Positions 51,084 through 52,716 of a stretch of 52,716 bases of DNA are shown in pieces; the first letter of the stretch is position 1, and every line of letters begins with the position of its first letter. The position numbers and the translations under genes are program-made. A model generated the notes under the pieces. That model searched no databases. It worked only from the letters and a program-made list of their open reading frames with translations, and had not been told where the DNA came from. The DNA comes from Nocardia niigatensis NBRC 100131 (lineage in GTDB: Bacteria; Actinomycetota; Actinomycetes; Mycobacteriales; Mycobacteriaceae), in contig NZ_BAGC01000106.1 in the NCBI RefSeq assembly GCF_000308655.1, forward strand, positions 1-52,716, read 5' to 3'.

Positions 51084-51904
51084 GCGGGCACCCCTGCCGG
51101 GAGTCCGAGCTCGCGCGCGAGATCGGTGTAGGCGACCTGCAGCGAGAGGGCCTTGCCGCCCCGAAATTCGTGCATGGGCCTGGATTCGGAGTGGGCGTCC
51201 TCGCGGGCTCCGAGGTCCTGGATCTTCGTGCGGGCGACCAGGCCGCCGTTCTCGCCGAGGGTGCCGTAGGCCTCGCGCAGCTCGGGCTCACGGCTCAGGT
51301 GCTCGCCGCGGGCCTTGAACTTGGAGATGACGATCGCGCCGATCTTCAGGCGCGGGTTCGGCCGGCGTTGCACCCGCTGGATAGTGCGCTCGAGCTCGCC
51401 GACGCCCTTGAGGCTGTCGCGGCTGGCCTCGGTGACGATGAGGACCTCATCGGCGACGGTCAGCGGCGCGAACAGCAGCGTGCCGAGTGTCGGCGGGCAG
51501 TCGAACAGCACGACGTCGTAGGCGGACAGGTCCACGCCCTCGAACGCCATATCCAGGCGCCACACCACATCGGAGTTTCCGGACTCCGCGACCGTGCCCA
51601 GCTCGACGTCGGCGGGGGCGATGTCGACACCGTCCCATTCCGAGGCCACGACTACGTCGACCAGGTCGCCGGTCTTGACGCCGCGGTCGAACAGGTCCGC
51701 GACCGTCTTCTGCTCGGTCTCGACCTCGACGCCGACTCCCCCTGTGGCGTTGCCCTGGGGGTCCATGTCGATGATCAGCACTCGCCCGCCGGCGTGTTTG
51801 ATCGCGCTGGCCAGACCGAGGACGGTCGCGGTCTTCCCCACGCCGCCCTTCTGATTCGCAATCACCAGCCGCCGAGGCTGGCTCCGCTCGCTGTCGATGC
51901 TCAC
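51080..51904 (-). CDS. parA: ParA partition ATPase
   Basis: This 274-residue P-loop ATPase has a deviant Walker A (LVIANQKGGVGKTATVLGLA), the A' motif VLIIDMDPQGNATGG and Walker B YDVVLFDCPPTLGTLLFA. The absence of an N-terminal HTH makes it type Ib. GTG 51904 starts directly before the conserved part, with no strong ribosome site. It moves plasmid copies along the nucleoid with the adaptor encoded next to it. The centromere lies upstream. Confidence 0.93.
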   Translation of the reverse strand: MSIDSERSQPRRLVIANQKGGVGKTATVLGLASAIKHAGGRVLIIDMDPQGNATGGVGVEVETEQKTVADLFDRGVKTGDLVDVVVASEWDGVDIAPADVELGTVAESGNSDVVWRLDMAFEGVDLSAYDVVLFDCPPTLGTLLFAPLTVADEVLIVTEASRDSLKGVGELERTIQRVQRRPNPRLKIGAIVISKFKARGEHLSREPELREAYGTLGENGGLVARTKIQDLGAREDAHSESRPMHEFRGGKALSLQVAYTDLARELGLPAGVPA

Positions 51905-52035
51905 GAAGCGAACCTAACACCACTAGCAAGCATCCTTAGCATGCGAAACACACCTAGCTACGTATGCATGCTATGCATGCTAGCTAGCATGCATACAGCC
52001 CAGCATGTAGCTATACATGCTGGTAGAATTATGCT
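51905..52035. other. Centromere-like region (parS/parC) with 24-bp palindrome
   Basis: The gap between divergent parA and the gene at 52036 is AT-rich for this plasmid and full of TAGC, GCATGC and CTAGC words. A perfect 24-bp palindrome spans 51972-51995 (half TATGCATGCTAG). A partial copy precedes it and TAGCATGC/CATGCT words follow. A -10-like TAGAAT (52024-52029) lies 6 bases before ATG 52036, suggesting a leaderless transcript controlled from this site. Confidence 0.7.
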
Positions 52036-52263
52036 ATGACTCGCCCCGCAACCCCGCCTGACGTGGTACTTCCTGCTCGCAGACCCCACGGCAAGCGACC
52101 CTTCTCCACACAGCTGCGCCCCGAGACGCTCGTTCGGCTGGAATGGATCCGCCGCAACGGCTACGTCATCAACGACACCGTGGACGACGCCGTCAACGCC
52201 TACCTCGACGCGGCGGGTGTCCCGCCGGCCTCCGAATGCGGCACCAGGGGAGGGGACAACTGA
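52036..52263 (+). CDS. Small DNA-binding-like protein (75 aa)
   Basis: ATG 52036 lies directly behind the -10-like TAGAAT, so the transcript is probably leaderless. The product has a basic Pro-rich start and a C-terminal ribbon-helix-helix-like part (PFSTQLRPETLVRLEWIRRN then VINDTVDDAVNAYLDAAG). It may bind the palindromic stretch upstream and repress its own operon or help partition. It overlaps the next gene (TGATG). Confidence 0.7.
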   Translation: MTRPATPPDVVLPARRPHGKRPFSTQLRPETLVRLEWIRRNGYVINDTVDDAVNAYLDAAGVPPASECGTRGGDN

Positions 52264-52421
52264 TGTCCGAACAGATTGCTGACACCGAGCGCAGTCTCCA
52301 CGCGCAGCTGGGCAACCCGCGCCCCGATGGCCTGGAGAGCAGGTATGGCGAGATCTGGACCCGGCGGCGAGTGCGCGGCCGAGTGCATCGACAAATGGTG
52401 AAGGAAGGCGAGAGACCGTGA
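52263..52421 (+). CDS. Small hypothetical protein (52 aa)
   Basis: ATG 52263 shares its A with the preceding stop and has GGGGAGGGG upstream. The product (MSEQIADTERSLHAQLGNPR, then YGEIWTRRRVRGRVHRQMVK) has a basic C-terminus. No family is recognised. Its stop overlaps the next start (GTGA at 52418-52421). Confidence 0.65.
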   Translation: MSEQIADTERSLHAQLGNPRPDGLESRYGEIWTRRRVRGRVHRQMVKEGERP

Positions 52422-52716
52422 CCATCGACAAGACCGAGGCCCAGGCCCGCACGGAGCCGCCTCCCGATTTCGATATCCACCGCGCCGAGTTGTCCGCCGC
52501 GCTGAGTCCGGGCGCGATGGTCCGCTACGCCCGCGCCCAGCTCGGCCCGGACGCCCGGGCGGTGCAGGTGCGGGAATGGCTGGCCGCGTACGGGCACAAG
52601 GTCCCCAAGTCCACCTTGTACGACCACATGAAGGAGCCTGTGAGCGTGAGCCCGGAGCGCAGCGTCACCGACACGTCCGATCTGCCCAAGCTCACCCCCG
52701 AGGAACTGAAAGCCCT
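52418..52716 (+). CDS. N-terminal part of the membrane protein gene that continues at base 1
   Basis: GTG 52418 overlaps the previous stop. The 99 codons present end within a codon at the window edge (CT), which base 1 (G) completes; the frame then runs on without a stop to 1267. The N-terminal part has a helical, HTH-like segment (AVQVREWLAAYGHKVPKSTL then YDHMKEPV), suggesting DNA binding, followed in the second part by a disordered linker and membrane helices. If the window is circular this is a 521-residue protein. Confidence 0.75.
   Translation, partial: MTIDKTEAQARTEPPPDFDIHRAELSAALSPGAMVRYARAQLGPDARAVQVREWLAAYGHKVPKSTLYDHMKEPVSVSPERSVTDTSDLPKLTPEELKA

Noticed and set aside
1..52716. 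CRISPR arrays, tRNA and rRNA genes
   Set aside because: No regularly spaced repeats with unique spacers and no cloverleaf or rRNA sequence were seen; the GAGTCCGG array is too irregular and too short in unit for CRISPR.

Overview
The window reads as a mobilisable plasmid of a high-GC actinomycete, most likely Nocardia or a close relative in the Mycobacteriales. The evidence is the GC-rich third codon positions, a WhiB-like Fe-S protein, a DUF4913 protein, ECF-type sigma factors and many GTG/TTG starts behind purine-rich ribosome binding sites. It is probably the complete circular replicon. The gene running off the right edge (from 52418) and the open frame entering the left edge (to 1267) join in one frame with no stop, giving a 521-residue protein.

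Replication and partition (47-52.7 kb plus 0-1.3 kb) hold a GntR/UTRA regulator, a ribbon-helix-helix protein with a palindromic operator, a winged-helix Rep-like protein, ParA with a small ribbon-helix-helix partner, and a palindrome-rich centromere-like stretch at 51905-52035. A divergent operon starts there and crosses the window ends. Mobilisation (1.3-9.2 kb) holds a dense GAGTCCGG repeat cluster inside an inverted repeat, a candidate oriT, mobC, a MOBP-type relaxase broken by a 17-bp tandem duplication and, tail to tail with it, an intact 1562-residue MOBF (TrwC/TraA) relaxase-helicase.

A long, tightly overlapping minus-strand operon (47.0 down to 36.5 kb) encodes small plasmid proteins, a WhiB-like protein, a DUF5131 (phage Gp37/Gp68) protein, a VirD4/TraG-type coupling protein, a DUF4913 protein, a CHC2-Toprim primase-like protein and a paralogue of that protein's C-terminal half. 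It probably supports transfer and replication.

The accessory region (9.7-36.4 kb) is a patchwork. It has a frameshifted hypothetical gene; Tn3 and IS110 relics; and a response regulator with two membrane sensor-like proteins, followed by two copies of one control segment. One copy precedes a 31-residue microprotein and the other a secreted protein. An IS701-type element sits in the first copy. Then come a 252-bp Tn3-derived miniature element, a membrane coiled-coil protein next to a PD-(D/E)XK nuclease-like protein, a serine resolvase, secreted proteins including an S1 peptidase homologue, and an HTH-nSTAND-TM-beta-propeller protein. The region ends with a DUF3800 plus winged-helix pair, two sigma-factor genes with partners, and a second Tn3-end-linked segment carrying a small CxxC gene.

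The best candidates for something undescribed are the two-component/microprotein/secreted-protein locus with its duplicated control module, the GAGTCCGG cluster, and the accessory pairs at 18.9-21.6 kb and 29.8-31.1 kb.
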